From Joostella atrarenae (lineage in GTDB: Bacteria; Bacteroidota; Bacteroidia; Flavobacteriales; Flavobacteriaceae): 64,000 nucleotides of DNA. The DNA lies in contig NZ_JAETXX010000006.1 of the NCBI RefSeq assembly GCF_021764745.1, positions 1 through 64,000 of the forward strand, in the 5' to 3' direction. Below the pieces are notes generated by a model. That model ran no database searches. It saw nothing but the letters and a program-made list of their open reading frames with translations, and was not told where the DNA came from. Every line of letters begins with the position of its first letter. The stretch's first letter is position 1. Positions 46,360 through 55,289 of the stretch are shown piece after piece. Made by a program: the position numbers and the translations under genes.

Positions 46360-46812
46360 TTATTTTATTGAAACGTTTTCTGTATATATTTTCTTTTCTG
46401 TAATCAATTCGTTAATCACATCAATGACATTATAGAAACCTTTTAAATCTTTTTCGTCGATATTTTTCTTTACGGTTTCATTAAACTTTAGTACAACTTC
46501 TTTAGAATATTCTCTTTTCTCCTTTCCAAACTCTGTTAGGCATATTAAAACACCTCTTCCATCTTTGGGGTTCGGTTTTCTGGTGATAAGACCTTTATCT
46601 TCCATTGTTTTTAATGTTCTAGATAAACTAGTGCCTTCCATGCCCATTTTTGGGCCTAATGCTGTAGAGGGAGATCCTTTCTCGGGGTCTATACTAAGAA
46701 GTGTAAATCCAGTTGCCATCGTACTGTCTTCTTTACCTGCTTCTTCGTTATACATTTTGGCAACTGCTTGCCAAGTTGCTCGTAAAGCGTAATCTATAGT
46801 TAAATCCTTCAT
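46360..46812 (-). CDS. MarR-family transcriptional regulator
   Basis: 150 residues, winged helix-turn-helix. GFTLLSIDPEKGSPSTALGPKMGMEGTSLSRTLKTMEDKGLITRKPNPKDGRGVLICLTEFGKEKRE (about 36-102) covers the recognition helix and the Asp-Gly-Arg wing typical of MarR proteins. It is the first gene of the fadNAE-like transcript, so it very probably controls that operon, perhaps also fadD, in response to acyl-CoA or fatty acid. That ligand is an inference from position. Confidence 0.92.
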   Translation of the reverse strand: MKDLTIDYALRATWQAVAKMYNEEAGKEDSTMATGFTLLSIDPEKGSPSTALGPKMGMEGTSLSRTLKTMEDKGLITRKPNPKDGRGVLICLTEFGKEKREYSKEVVLKFNETVKKNIDEKDLKGFYNVIDVINELITEKKIYTENVSIK

Positions 46813-46831
46813 TTTTATGTAGTGGTGAGCT

Positions 46832-46839
46832 CAAATATA
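46832..46839 (-). promoter_or_regulatory. -7 promoter box (TATATTTG) for the MarR-fad operon
   Basis: An exact TAnnTTTG match on the minus strand, 19 bp before the MarR ATG. It lies in the 164-bp gap after the fadD terminator. Confidence 0.55.
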
Positions 46840-46927
46840 CAAATATTTTATTATGCACGCATAGTAAAATAATCTAAAATTTGTTAAATCTCAAAATGTA
46901 GGGACTTAAAGTATTAAGGTAATAAAA

Positions 46928-46951
46928 AAACTCCCCATAAATGAGGAGTTT
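46928..46951 (-). terminator. Terminator of the acyl-CoA synthetase gene
   Basis: A stem AAACTCC (46928-46934) with GGAGTTT (46945-46951) and a T run after it on the minus strand. It separates fadD from the MarR operon. Confidence 0.8.
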
Positions 46952-46976
46952 GATAAAAAATTATGTTAAGATACTG

Positions 46977-48752
46977 TTATTTGTGATCGTATAACTTATT
47001 GTATAAATCAGCATACTTTTCTTTAATAATTCTACGCTTTAATTTAAGAGTAGGAGTAAGTTGTCCGTCTTCAACACTCCACTCATCTGGAGTAAGTTCG
47101 AATTTCTTAATTCGCTCCCAGCGTCCAAACTTCTCATTATAAAGATCAACCTCTTCTTGGATTCTCTCTTTAATTTTTTCATTATTAACGAGCGCATTGC
47201 GATCTCCACTCACATCTATATTGTGTCGTTTTGCCCACTCTTCAACGAAATCGAAGTTAGGTTGAATAAACGCACATGGCATTTTCTCTCCTTCTCCAAC
47301 TACCATTATCTGTTCTATAAAGCGAGACTGCTTCATTAAATTCTCGATTAATTGTGGTGCTACATATTTACCACCAGAAGTTTTAAAGATTTCTTTCTTA
47401 CGGTCGGTAATTTTTAAGAAGCCATCATCATCTACTTCTCCGATATCTCCTGTATGGAAATACCCATCTTCCATAACTTCTTTTGTTTTCTCTTCATCTT
47501 TATAGTATCCCATCATTACATTAGGACCTTTACAAAGAATTTCACCGTCTTCAGCAATTTTTACTTCTACTCCAGGAAGCATACGCCCAACAGTTCCTAT
47601 TTTCCAACCTCTATTATTCTGATCGTTTACAGAGATTACTGGAGATGTTTCTGTAAGTCCGTATCCTTCCATTACTGGGATTCCGGCAGCACCAAATACT
47701 CTAGATAATCTTGGTTGTAAAGCAGCACTTCCTGAAACCATTACTTTTAGGTTACCTCCCAATCCTTCTTGCCACTTGCTAAATATTAACTTTCTAGCAA
47801 TACTCAATTGGAACTCATACCAAGCACCATTCGCACCATAAGGCTCAAATTTGTGCCCTAATTCTATAGCCCAGAAGAAAAGTTTCTTTTTAATTCCTGT
47901 TAAATCTGCACCTTTTGCATATATCTTATCGTAAACCTTTTCAAGAAGTCTAGGAACAACTGTCATAACATGTGGTTTTACTTCTTTAAGGTTATCACTC
48001 ATCTTATCAATAGACTCAGCAAAGTAAATTTGTATTCCACAATGCTGATATAAATACACCACCATACGTTCAAAAATATGGCAAATAGGAAGGAAGCTCA
48101 ATGCAACATCGTTGGAATCTAATGGTACGCGCTCTTCACTCGCTAAAACATCAGAAACAATATTTTTATGGGATAGCATCACACCTTTTGGTCTTCCTGT
48201 AGTTCCAGAAGTATATATGATGGTAGCTAAATCTTCTGTAGTTACTGCATCTTTTCTAGCTTCTACCTCATTTTGGTTGCTTTTATCTTCCCCTAAGGTT
48301 AATATTTCTTCCCAATTCTTAGTATTTGGTAAATCCTCAAAAGAATACACATCTTTTAGTGTAGGTACATTCTGCTTGATAGCATTTAGCTTCTCTAAAA
48401 TCTCATTATCAGAAACAAAGCAATAAGAAGCACCAGCATGATTCAATATATACTCATAATCTTCTTCAGAAATAGTAGGGTAGATAGGAACGTTCTGCGC
48501 TCCAGTTTGTAATATACCTATATCGGCAATATGCCATTCTGTTCTATTTGTATGCGTAATAACGGCTATTTTTTCGTTTGGCTGAACTCCTAAACGCAAT
48601 AGCCCTCTACTAAATTGATTCGCTTTATCTACATATTCTTGCGAGGATGTATGTACCCATTCGTCTCCATGTTTTGTAGAAAAGGCAATGTCTAAATTAT
48701 ATTTTTCCAACTGATGATAAGGAAAATCAAACAAACGGGTTACTTTACTCAT
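46977..48752 (-). CDS. fadD: Long-chain acyl-CoA synthetase (AMP-forming)
   Basis: 591 residues. The AMP-binding motif is TIIYTSGTTGRPKGVMLSHKN (about 177-197). Further blocks are VMEGYGLTETSPVISVN, the linker HTGDIGEVDDDGFLKITDRKKEIFKTSGGKYVAP with the Asp of TGD and the DRKK hinge, and the late Lys in LTPTLKLKRR. It activates long-chain fatty acids to acyl-CoA before beta-oxidation. The 600-residue class without a transmembrane N-terminus matches plant/Bacteroidota long-chain ligases. Placement just upstream of the fad operon on the same strand supports a joint regulon. Confidence 0.93.
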   Translation of the reverse strand: MSKVTRLFDFPYHQLEKYNLDIAFSTKHGDEWVHTSSQEYVDKANQFSRGLLRLGVQPNEKIAVITHTNRTEWHIADIGILQTGAQNVPIYPTISEEDYEYILNHAGASYCFVSDNEILEKLNAIKQNVPTLKDVYSFEDLPNTKNWEEILTLGEDKSNQNEVEARKDAVTTEDLATIIYTSGTTGRPKGVMLSHKNIVSDVLASEERVPLDSNDVALSFLPICHIFERMVVYLYQHCGIQIYFAESIDKMSDNLKEVKPHVMTVVPRLLEKVYDKIYAKGADLTGIKKKLFFWAIELGHKFEPYGANGAWYEFQLSIARKLIFSKWQEGLGGNLKVMVSGSAALQPRLSRVFGAAGIPVMEGYGLTETSPVISVNDQNNRGWKIGTVGRMLPGVEVKIAEDGEILCKGPNVMMGYYKDEEKTKEVMEDGYFHTGDIGEVDDDGFLKITDRKKEIFKTSGGKYVAPQLIENLMKQSRFIEQIMVVGEGEKMPCAFIQPNFDFVEEWAKRHNIDVSGDRNALVNNEKIKERIQEEVDLYNEKFGRWERIKKFELTPDEWSVEDGQLTPTLKLKRRIIKEKYADLYNKLYDHK

Positions 48753-49437
48753 AGCGTGTATAAATGTTATTACAGAATTGCAAATTATGAAATTTGAACA
48801 GCATTTTCAAAGTAACTTTTAAAAAATGAAGTTAAATTTTAAGAAATGCATAATCATTTTTGATTTTGAGAATTAGTTTTCTGGTGTCTTTTATTCTTTT
48901 TAAGAACTCAAATTCACATCGAAGTTCTTGATTATGTGAGTGATTAATAATAAAACTCAATTTCGAAATCTAATTATAGATTCCTCTTGTAAGTTTAAGA
49001 CTTTTTATTCCTATTATATGATGATATTCCTATTTTATTTATTGAATAATGACTTATTATCATAAATTATCACTGCTGAATGTCAACTTTTAATGCTCTA
49101 AACTCCTAACTGAAGATTGTTTTTAAACAAGATCCTTCAGCGGTTAGTCTAATTATTGTTTTAAAGTTTCTAAAACTAAGGATCTATATTCAGCAATAAT
49201 TTTAGAAGTCACTCCTCAAAATAAAGCGGATCACATATAGATTTCTACTAAAGAGTTGGTCGGTTAAACAACAGTTTCCTTACAAATGTTACTATGTTGT
49301 GATTCAGGTGAAAAACATTCAAGCATAAAAAAACCGTAGTTGTTTTCTTGTTTCATATAAAAGGACATGGTTTATGAATCCGATTACGTTAAAACAGTGA
49401 AAACAACTACGGTTTTACTTGGCACTAAAGTGAGTGC
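48753..49437. other. 685-bp gene-free interval between fadD and purL
   Basis: No protein frame or known RNA was recognised. It contains a bulged hairpin at 49106-49147 (CTAAC-TGAAG ... CTTCA-GCG-GTTAG) and the long-arm inverted repeat at 49330-49416. The left end should hold the fadD promoter (CATAATTTG is close to, but not, the consensus). Confidence 0.55.
49330..49416 (-). terminator. Perfect 18-bp inverted repeat with 51-nt loop, likely purL terminator
   Basis: 49330-49347 (AAAACCGTAGTTGTTTTC) is the exact reverse complement of 49399-49416. On the minus strand it lies 22 bp after the purL stop and runs into seven T. The large loop is atypical. Confidence 0.65.
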
Positions 49438-52400
49438 TTATTTATTTTCTAACCATTTTCTAGCGTTTACAAAAGCTTCTATCCATGGAGAAACTTCGTC
49501 TTCTCTTCCTTCTGGGTAATTAGCCCAGTTCCATTGGAAGATAGAACGCTCAAAGTGTGGCATTGTAACTAAATGACGACCGTTATCTGAAACCAACATA
49601 GCAGTATTAAAATCTGATCCGTTTGGATTTGCAGGATACCCTTCGTAACCATATTTAGCAACAATATTATATTTATCTTCTTGGTAAGGGAAGTTAAATT
49701 TACCTTCTCCATGAGATACCCAAATACCAAGTTTACTACCTTCTAAAGAAGAAAGCATCACCGATTTATTAGCTTGGATTTCTACAGAAGTAAAGATACT
49801 TTCGTGCTTTCCACTCTTATTATGTAACATTTTAGGCTTCTCAGAATGATCTGGATTTATAAGTCCTAGTTCAACGAAAAGCTGACAACCATTACAGATT
49901 CCAATAGAAAGTGTATCTTCTCTCTTAAAGAAGTCTTCAATAGCTTTCTTAGCTTTATCGTTGTACATAAAAGCACCAGCCCATCCTTTTGCAGATCCTA
50001 ATACATCTGAGTTAGAGAAACCTCCAACAGCACCAATAAACTGAATATCTTCTAACGTTTCACGACCAGATATTAAGTCAGTCATATGGACATCCTTAAC
50101 ATCGAAACCTGCTAAATATATAGCATTTGCCATTTCACGCTCAGAGTTACTTCCTTTCTCTCTTAAAATAGCTGCTTTTGGTCGTTTCCCATTAAATGCA
50201 GGGAGTTTTCCTGTGAAATTAGCTGGGAAATTATAAGTAAGCGGCTGGTTTTTATAATTGTGGTAGCGATCTTCTGCTACATTGTTTAAAGTTTGCTTTT
50301 GATCTAATAAGAATGATGTTTTATACCAAACATCTCTTAACTGACTCACACTAAAAGAGAAACTGTCTGCATTGTTTATCAATTGTAAGCGATCTCCTTC
50401 AAGTGGTTTCCCTACTTTATGGAATGTTACACCTGCATCTGCAAGAGTTTTCTCAACAGTAGCATCATCTTTCGCTTGGAAAACGATTCCTGTATTCTCA
50501 TTAAAGAGTAATTTTATAGAATCTGCCTCTCCAATAGAAGAAAGATCTAATTGCGCTCCTAAATTAATATCAGCAAAACACATCTCTAATAAAGTAGTAA
50601 TCAATCCACCGCTAGCAACATCGTGACCAGCAAGAATCTGATTGTCTTTTATTAAAGTTTGAATAGTATTAAAAGCTGTTTTTAAATTCTTAGCACTTTT
50701 AATAGTAGGAACTTCTTTTCCTATCGCATTTAATATCTGTCCGAAAGAAGAACCTCCTAATTTAAGAGTATCTTCAGATAGGTTGATGTAATAAATACTT
50801 CCACCATTTCTCTGCAATACAGGTTCTACAACCTTTGTAATATCGCTACAATGTGCACCAGCAGAGATAATAACTGTACCTGGAGAAATTACTTCTTCAT
50901 TAGGATATTTCTGCTTCATAGAAAGAGAATCTTTCCCTGTTGGGATATTAATTCCCAATTCAATAGCAAAATCAGAACATCCTTTTACAGCTTCATATAA
51001 ACGAGCATCTTCTCCTTCATTTTTACATGGCCACATCCAGTTTGCAGAAAGTGAAACCGATTTTAAACCTTCCTCTAGCGGTGCCCAAACAATATTAGTA
51101 AGCGATTCTGCAATGGAGTTTTTACTTCCCGCCACAGGATCTACAAGCGCAGAAACTGGGGAGTGCCCAATAGAAGTTGCAATTCCCTCTTTTCCTTTAA
51201 AATCTAACGCCATTACCCCGCAGTTGTTAAGTGGTAATTGAAGCGGACCAGCACATTGCTGTTTCGCCACACGACCACCAACACAACGGTCAACTTTATT
51301 TGTTAACCAGTCTTTACAAGCAACAGCTTCTAGCTGTAATACTTGCTCCAAATAGGTTTGTACTTTATCGATGCTATAGGCTGCATCTGGATAATTTCTT
51401 TTAACAGTTTTATCGGTCATGATGGTTTTTGGAGAGCTTCCAAACATATCCTCCATAGCCAGATCCATTGGTTTATCACCTTTGGTACTAGACTCAAAAC
51501 AGAAAACATCATCTCCTGTAACCTCTCCAACTTCATACATTGGAGAACGCTCACGCTCGGCAATATTTCTTAACTTTTCTGTATGCTCTTTCCCGATTAC
51601 AAGTCCCATACGTTCTTGACTCTCATTCCCAATAATCTCTTTAGCAGAAAGGGTAGGGTCTCCAACAGGTAGCTTATCAAGATCTATTTTTCCTCCTGTA
51701 TCTTCAACAAGTTCAGAAAGACAATTTAGGTGTCCACCAGCACCGTGGTCATGGATAGAAACGATTTCATTCTCATCGCTTTCTACCATTCCTCGTACTG
51801 CATTGGCAACACGCTTTTGCATTTCAGGATTAGAACGTTGTACAGCATTAAGTTCAATACCACTACTAAATTCTCCTGTATCAGCAGAAGAAACAGCGGC
51901 ACCACCCATACCGATTCTATAATTCTCACCTCCTAAAACTACAATCTTATCGCTCGCTTTTGGCGATGCTTTTAGGGCTTGCTCTTCTTTTCCATATCCA
52001 ATTCCTCCGGCAAGCATAATTACTTTATCGAACCCTAATTTTCTAGCTTCCTCTTGGTGTTCAAAAGTAAGAACAGAACCAGCAATAAGCGGTTGTCCAA
52101 ATTTGTTACCAAAATCAGAAGCTCCATTAGAAGCTTTTATAAGAATATCGATTGGCGTTTGGTATAACCATTTACGCTCCTCCATATTTTTTTCCCAAGA
52201 TCTATTTTCTTCCAAACGAGAGTAAGACGTCATGTAAACCGCAGTTCCAGCCAATGGTAAAGAACCTCTACCTCCAGCCAAACGGTCACGAATCTCTCCT
52301 CCGGCACCAGTTGCAGCACCATTAAAAGGCTCTACTGTAGTTGGGAAATTATGTGTTTCTGCTTTTAATGATAAAACAGAATTAAAATCTTTCTCTTGAT

Positions 52401-53097
52401 AGAAGTCTGGTTTGTCTGCCGTTTTAGGAGCAAACTGTACCGCTTTTGGTCCTTTTATAAATGCAACGTTATCTTTATATGCAGATACAATTCCATTTGG
52501 ATTCTCTTCAGAAGTCTTTCTAATCATCTTAAATAAAGACATCGGTTTCTCCTCTCCATCAATCACAAAGCTTCCGTTGAAAATCTTATGACGACAGTGT
52601 TCAGAATTCACTTGAGAAAAACCAAAAACTTCAGAATCGGTTAATTTCCTTCCTAGTTTCTCAGAAAGTTCATTTAAATAATCAATCTCTTCATCATTTA
52701 AAGCCAATCCTTCTTGCTGATTAAATAACGCAACATCATCAATATCTTTAATAGCAGCTGGCTCAATATCAATCTTAAAAATATCCTGATCTAAACCATT
52801 ATATTTCTGTGTAAGCATCGGGTCAAAATCTTCCGAATTTTCTTTACAAGCATGAAACTCCTCAATTCTGATAATCGCAGGGATACACATATTCTGAGTA
52901 ATTTCAACAGCATTGGTACTCCAAGGAGTAATCATTGCTGCACGCGGCCCAATAAAAAAAGCGTCTACAGACGCCGATTCGATTTGTGGCTGATCGCCAA
53001 ATAACCATGATAACTTAGTTATATTTTCTTGTGAAATTTCGTCGTTCGTTTGAACGGCAAAGACCTTGATTTCTGGGTTTCCGAAGAAAAGGATCAT
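49438..53097 (-). CDS. purL: Phosphoribosylformylglycinamidine synthase, large single-chain PurL
   Basis: 1219 residues, the long fused form (PurS-like N-domain, AIRS-type synthase pair, glutaminase). Visible are the synthase region FGFSQVNSEHCRHKIFNG and KAETHNFPTTVEPFNGAATGAGGEIRDRLAGGRGS, the second half GCSDFAIELGINIPTGKDSLSM, and the class I glutaminase at about 985-1219. In that domain the nucleophile is in SIGICNGCQLFVELGL and the His-Glu region in MPHFERSIFQWNW. It converts FGAR to FGAM in purine synthesis. It is monocistronic by position, with a TAnnTTTG box 54 bp upstream. Confidence 0.97.
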   Translation of the reverse strand: MILFFGNPEIKVFAVQTNDEISQENITKLSWLFGDQPQIESASVDAFFIGPRAAMITPWSTNAVEITQNMCIPAIIRIEEFHACKENSEDFDPMLTQKYNGLDQDIFKIDIEPAAIKDIDDVALFNQQEGLALNDEEIDYLNELSEKLGRKLTDSEVFGFSQVNSEHCRHKIFNGSFVIDGEEKPMSLFKMIRKTSEENPNGIVSAYKDNVAFIKGPKAVQFAPKTADKPDFYQEKDFNSVLSLKAETHNFPTTVEPFNGAATGAGGEIRDRLAGGRGSLPLAGTAVYMTSYSRLEENRSWEKNMEERKWLYQTPIDILIKASNGASDFGNKFGQPLIAGSVLTFEHQEEARKLGFDKVIMLAGGIGYGKEEQALKASPKASDKIVVLGGENYRIGMGGAAVSSADTGEFSSGIELNAVQRSNPEMQKRVANAVRGMVESDENEIVSIHDHGAGGHLNCLSELVEDTGGKIDLDKLPVGDPTLSAKEIIGNESQERMGLVIGKEHTEKLRNIAERERSPMYEVGEVTGDDVFCFESSTKGDKPMDLAMEDMFGSSPKTIMTDKTVKRNYPDAAYSIDKVQTYLEQVLQLEAVACKDWLTNKVDRCVGGRVAKQQCAGPLQLPLNNCGVMALDFKGKEGIATSIGHSPVSALVDPVAGSKNSIAESLTNIVWAPLEEGLKSVSLSANWMWPCKNEGEDARLYEAVKGCSDFAIELGINIPTGKDSLSMKQKYPNEEVISPGTVIISAGAHCSDITKVVEPVLQRNGGSIYYINLSEDTLKLGGSSFGQILNAIGKEVPTIKSAKNLKTAFNTIQTLIKDNQILAGHDVASGGLITTLLEMCFADINLGAQLDLSSIGEADSIKLLFNENTGIVFQAKDDATVEKTLADAGVTFHKVGKPLEGDRLQLINNADSFSFSVSQLRDVWYKTSFLLDQKQTLNNVAEDRYHNYKNQPLTYNFPANFTGKLPAFNGKRPKAAILREKGSNSEREMANAIYLAGFDVKDVHMTDLISGRETLEDIQFIGAVGGFSNSDVLGSAKGWAGAFMYNDKAKKAIEDFFKREDTLSIGICNGCQLFVELGLINPDHSEKPKMLHNKSGKHESIFTSVEIQANKSVMLSSLEGSKLGIWVSHGEGKFNFPYQEDKYNIVAKYGYEGYPANPNGSDFNTAMLVSDNGRHLVTMPHFERSIFQWNWANYPEGREDEVSPWIEAFVNARKWLENK

Positions 53098-53151
53098 ACT
53101 ATATTGTGTTTGTGTCTTAATTATAACAGACGTCTAGTTTGTATTAAAGCG

Positions 53152-53159
53152 CAAATTTA
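53152..53159 (-). promoter_or_regulatory. -7 promoter box (TAAATTTG) for purL
   Basis: An exact TAnnTTTG match on the minus strand, 54 bp before the purL ATG, in the 216-bp divergent purL/nnrE interval. Confidence 0.5.
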
Positions 53160-53313
53160 AGCAATTACTTCTTATTTTAAGTCGTTAATTTTAAGCATTT
53201 CTTACACTTTTTTAATTGTATTAAATATAGATATGACTACCTTGTAGAAAATATACGTTTATAGGTATATATCCCTAATAATGACAAAAATTGTTTTACA
53301 AAATAGCTTTTAA

Positions 53314-53985
53314 ATGAAATACGATTTTATAGCCAATGCCTTGTCTTTACAGGCTTTTAAAGAGATGGATTATAAAGCAGTTGCAGAGCTGGCGCTCCCC
53401 ATAGAACTTATGATGGAAAATGCTGGCCTCCATTTAGCACGTGTTATTGCTCGTAAAGCAAGCCCAAAAAGCACCATATTAATAGGCGCAGGAAACGGGA
53501 ATAATGGTGGTGGCGGACTCGTAGCTGCGAGGAGACTTGCGGCATGGGGATATAACGTGTATTTGGACCTTCCGATAGAAATTACCAAAGAATTGCCTTT
53601 GCAACAATTAAAACGAGCCTTGTTATATGGAGCAAAAAGAGAAGCGATAAAAAATCCAGATGTTTGGGTGGATGCCTATTTAGGGTTTTCGCAAAAGCTC
53701 CCTTTAGGAAACCTATTCGAAACCATTATAGCTAAGGCAAATAGTGCAAATGCCATTCGCATTTCATTAGATTTACCCATGGGGATTTCTGAGGGTGATA
53801 GCAGTCCACGTTTTAATGCAGACCATATTATTACTTTGGCAGCTCCCAAGAAATTATTAATTCCGTTACTAGAAACCGATACACAAATCTATATTGCCGA
53901 TTTAGGAATTCCAGAAAAATATTACGGCGACATAGGAGTTGCCATGCCACCGTTTGCTAAAGAACAACTCTATTTTGTGTCCTAA
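53314..53985 (+). CDS. nnrE: NAD(P)H-hydrate epimerase (YjeF N-terminal domain only)
   Basis: 223 residues. The YjeF_N domain is complete: LPIELMMENAGLHLARVI (about 28-45), STILIGAGNGNNGGGGLVAARRLAAWGYNVYLDLP (about 53-87), VDAYLGFSQKLPLG and RISLDLPMGISEGD near the product loop. It repairs damaged NAD(P)HX by epimerisation. Many bacterial NnrE proteins are fused to the ADP-dependent dehydratase NnrD (total about 500 residues); here the protein ends after the N-domain. It is convergent with the SGNH hydrolase gene, overlapping by 4 bp. Confidence 0.88.
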   Translation: MKYDFIANALSLQAFKEMDYKAVAELALPIELMMENAGLHLARVIARKASPKSTILIGAGNGNNGGGGLVAARRLAAWGYNVYLDLPIEITKELPLQQLKRALLYGAKREAIKNPDVWVDAYLGFSQKLPLGNLFETIIAKANSANAIRISLDLPMGISEGDSSPRFNADHIITLAAPKKLLIPLLETDTQIYIADLGIPEKYYGDIGVAMPPFAKEQLYFVS

Positions 53986-54668
53986 TTTTTTAATGCTTCT
54001 TCAATACCTTTCTTTACCAAAGGCTCCATAATATCATAACCTTTAGAGGTTGGGTGTACGCCATCGGAAGCCAATTCTTCACTCAATCCCATTTTATCAT
54101 CTACCATCGCCTTGTAATAATCTACATAGACAATATTATTTTTCTTGGCATAAGCTTTAAGCATTTCATTAAGCTCAATTACCTTGGTTGCAGGTTGTAT
54201 TCTTTCTCTCCACGGAAAATGATTTGCAGGAAGGGTAGCGCAAATTATCGGAACGATGTTGTTTTGCTGAGCCAATTCTACCATAGAAATAATATTTCCG
54301 AACACATCTTTAATTTCAATAGGTCCCGTGTTTTCTGCAATATCATTAATCCCAGCTAAAAAGGTAACCGCCTTAGGTTTTAGGTCGATTACATCTCTAC
54401 GGAAACGAAGTAACATCTGCGAAGTCGTTTGCCCACTAATACCGCGGTCTATATAAGGGTTGTTTTCAAAAAACTCAGGGTGATTGTTTTTCCAACCTTC
54501 CGTTATAGAATTCCCCATAAAAACTACGCGGTCTTCCGAAGCCTTTGGAGCTGGTAGGGCTTTATTTTCAGCTTCATATTTTGCAAAGTTTGCAAATTCT
54601 ACTGCCGTTTGTTGTCCAAAAGAATATACAGCAGAAAATAGGCAGATCATTAAAAAGTGTTTTTTCAT
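53982..54668 (-). CDS. Exported SGNH/GDSL-family hydrolase
   Basis: 228 residues with a signal peptide (about 1-19, ending YSFGQQ). The SGNH blocks are in order: block I Ser in VVFMGNSITEGW (about 49-60), block II Gly in RGISGQTTSQML, block III Asn in FLAGINDIAENTG, and block V Asp-His in SDGVHPTSKGYDIM. These esterases often act as platelet-activating-factor acetylhydrolase-like or carbohydrate deacetylases; export suggests a periplasmic or secreted polysaccharide or lipid esterase. The substrate is unknown. A TAnnTTTG box lies at 54701-54708. Confidence 0.93.
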   Translation of the reverse strand: MKKHFLMICLFSAVYSFGQQTAVEFANFAKYEAENKALPAPKASEDRVVFMGNSITEGWKNNHPEFFENNPYIDRGISGQTTSQMLLRFRRDVIDLKPKAVTFLAGINDIAENTGPIEIKDVFGNIISMVELAQQNNIVPIICATLPANHFPWRERIQPATKVIELNEMLKAYAKKNNIVYVDYYKAMVDDKMGLSEELASDGVHPTSKGYDIMEPLVKKGIEEALKN

Positions 54669-54700
54669 TATTATAAGTGTTTTGGTTTTGCTTTATGTAC

Positions 54701-54708
54701 CAAATATA
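54701..54708 (-). promoter_or_regulatory. -7 promoter box (TATATTTG) for the SGNH hydrolase gene
   Basis: An exact TAnnTTTG match on the minus strand, 32 bp before the ATG; no -33 TTG lies at the expected spacing. Confidence 0.5.
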
Positions 54709-54765
54709 CGCATACTCTTTTTTAATTTTTTAAGTTTACAACTTGTAAGAATCTAAAACCAACCG

Positions 54766-55239
54766 ATGGAACATAGAATAGAAACTATTGATAAGATCGT
54801 ATTAGTGGGGAAGTATTTAGAAATGTCTATTGCTGAAAATAAAACAGCAACCTTATGGGGGAGTTTTATGCCTGAAGCTATTAAGATTAAAAATAGAGTA
54901 GGAGCAGACTATTTTTCTGTGGAAGAATATGACGAAGACTATTTTAAGGAGTTTGTACCTACAAAGAATTTTAAAAAATGGGCGACTGTATGTGTTAGTA
55001 TTGCTGAAGAAGTTCCGCAAGAGTTTGCAACACTTATTGTTCCTAAGGGTAAATATGCTGTGTTTACCTATAAAGGCAAATCATCTGAAGCATTTAAGGC
55101 GTATCAGTATATTTTTGGAGAGTGGCTTTCTTCTACTAAGAATGTATTGGACCACCGTCCTCATTTTGCGATTATGGGAGCGAAGTATAAGAACGACGAC
55201 CCTACTTCCGAAGAAGAAATTTGGATCCCAATTCAGTAA
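54766..55239 (+). CDS. GyrI-like small-molecule-binding domain protein
   Basis: 157 residues. It has the two-repeat beta-alpha-beta fold of GyrI/SHS2 effector domains: VLVGKYLEMSIAENKTATLWGSFMPEA (about 12-38), FKKWATVCVSIAEEVPQEFATLIVPKGKYAVFTYKG (about 68-103), and YIFGEWLSSTKNVLDHRPHFAIMG with the conserved acidic end EEEIWIPI. There is no DNA-binding helix, so it is a stand-alone effector domain as in SbmC. It may bind or detoxify a hydrophobic compound; the ligand is unknown. Confidence 0.88.
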   Translation: MEHRIETIDKIVLVGKYLEMSIAENKTATLWGSFMPEAIKIKNRVGADYFSVEEYDEDYFKEFVPTKNFKKWATVCVSIAEEVPQEFATLIVPKGKYAVFTYKGKSSEAFKAYQYIFGEWLSSTKNVLDHRPHFAIMGAKYKNDDPTSEEEIWIPIQ

Positions 55240-55289
55240 AAATAGTAGCAATCTACCTTTTAAGGCTATCCTCCGCCCAGTGGTAGCAA

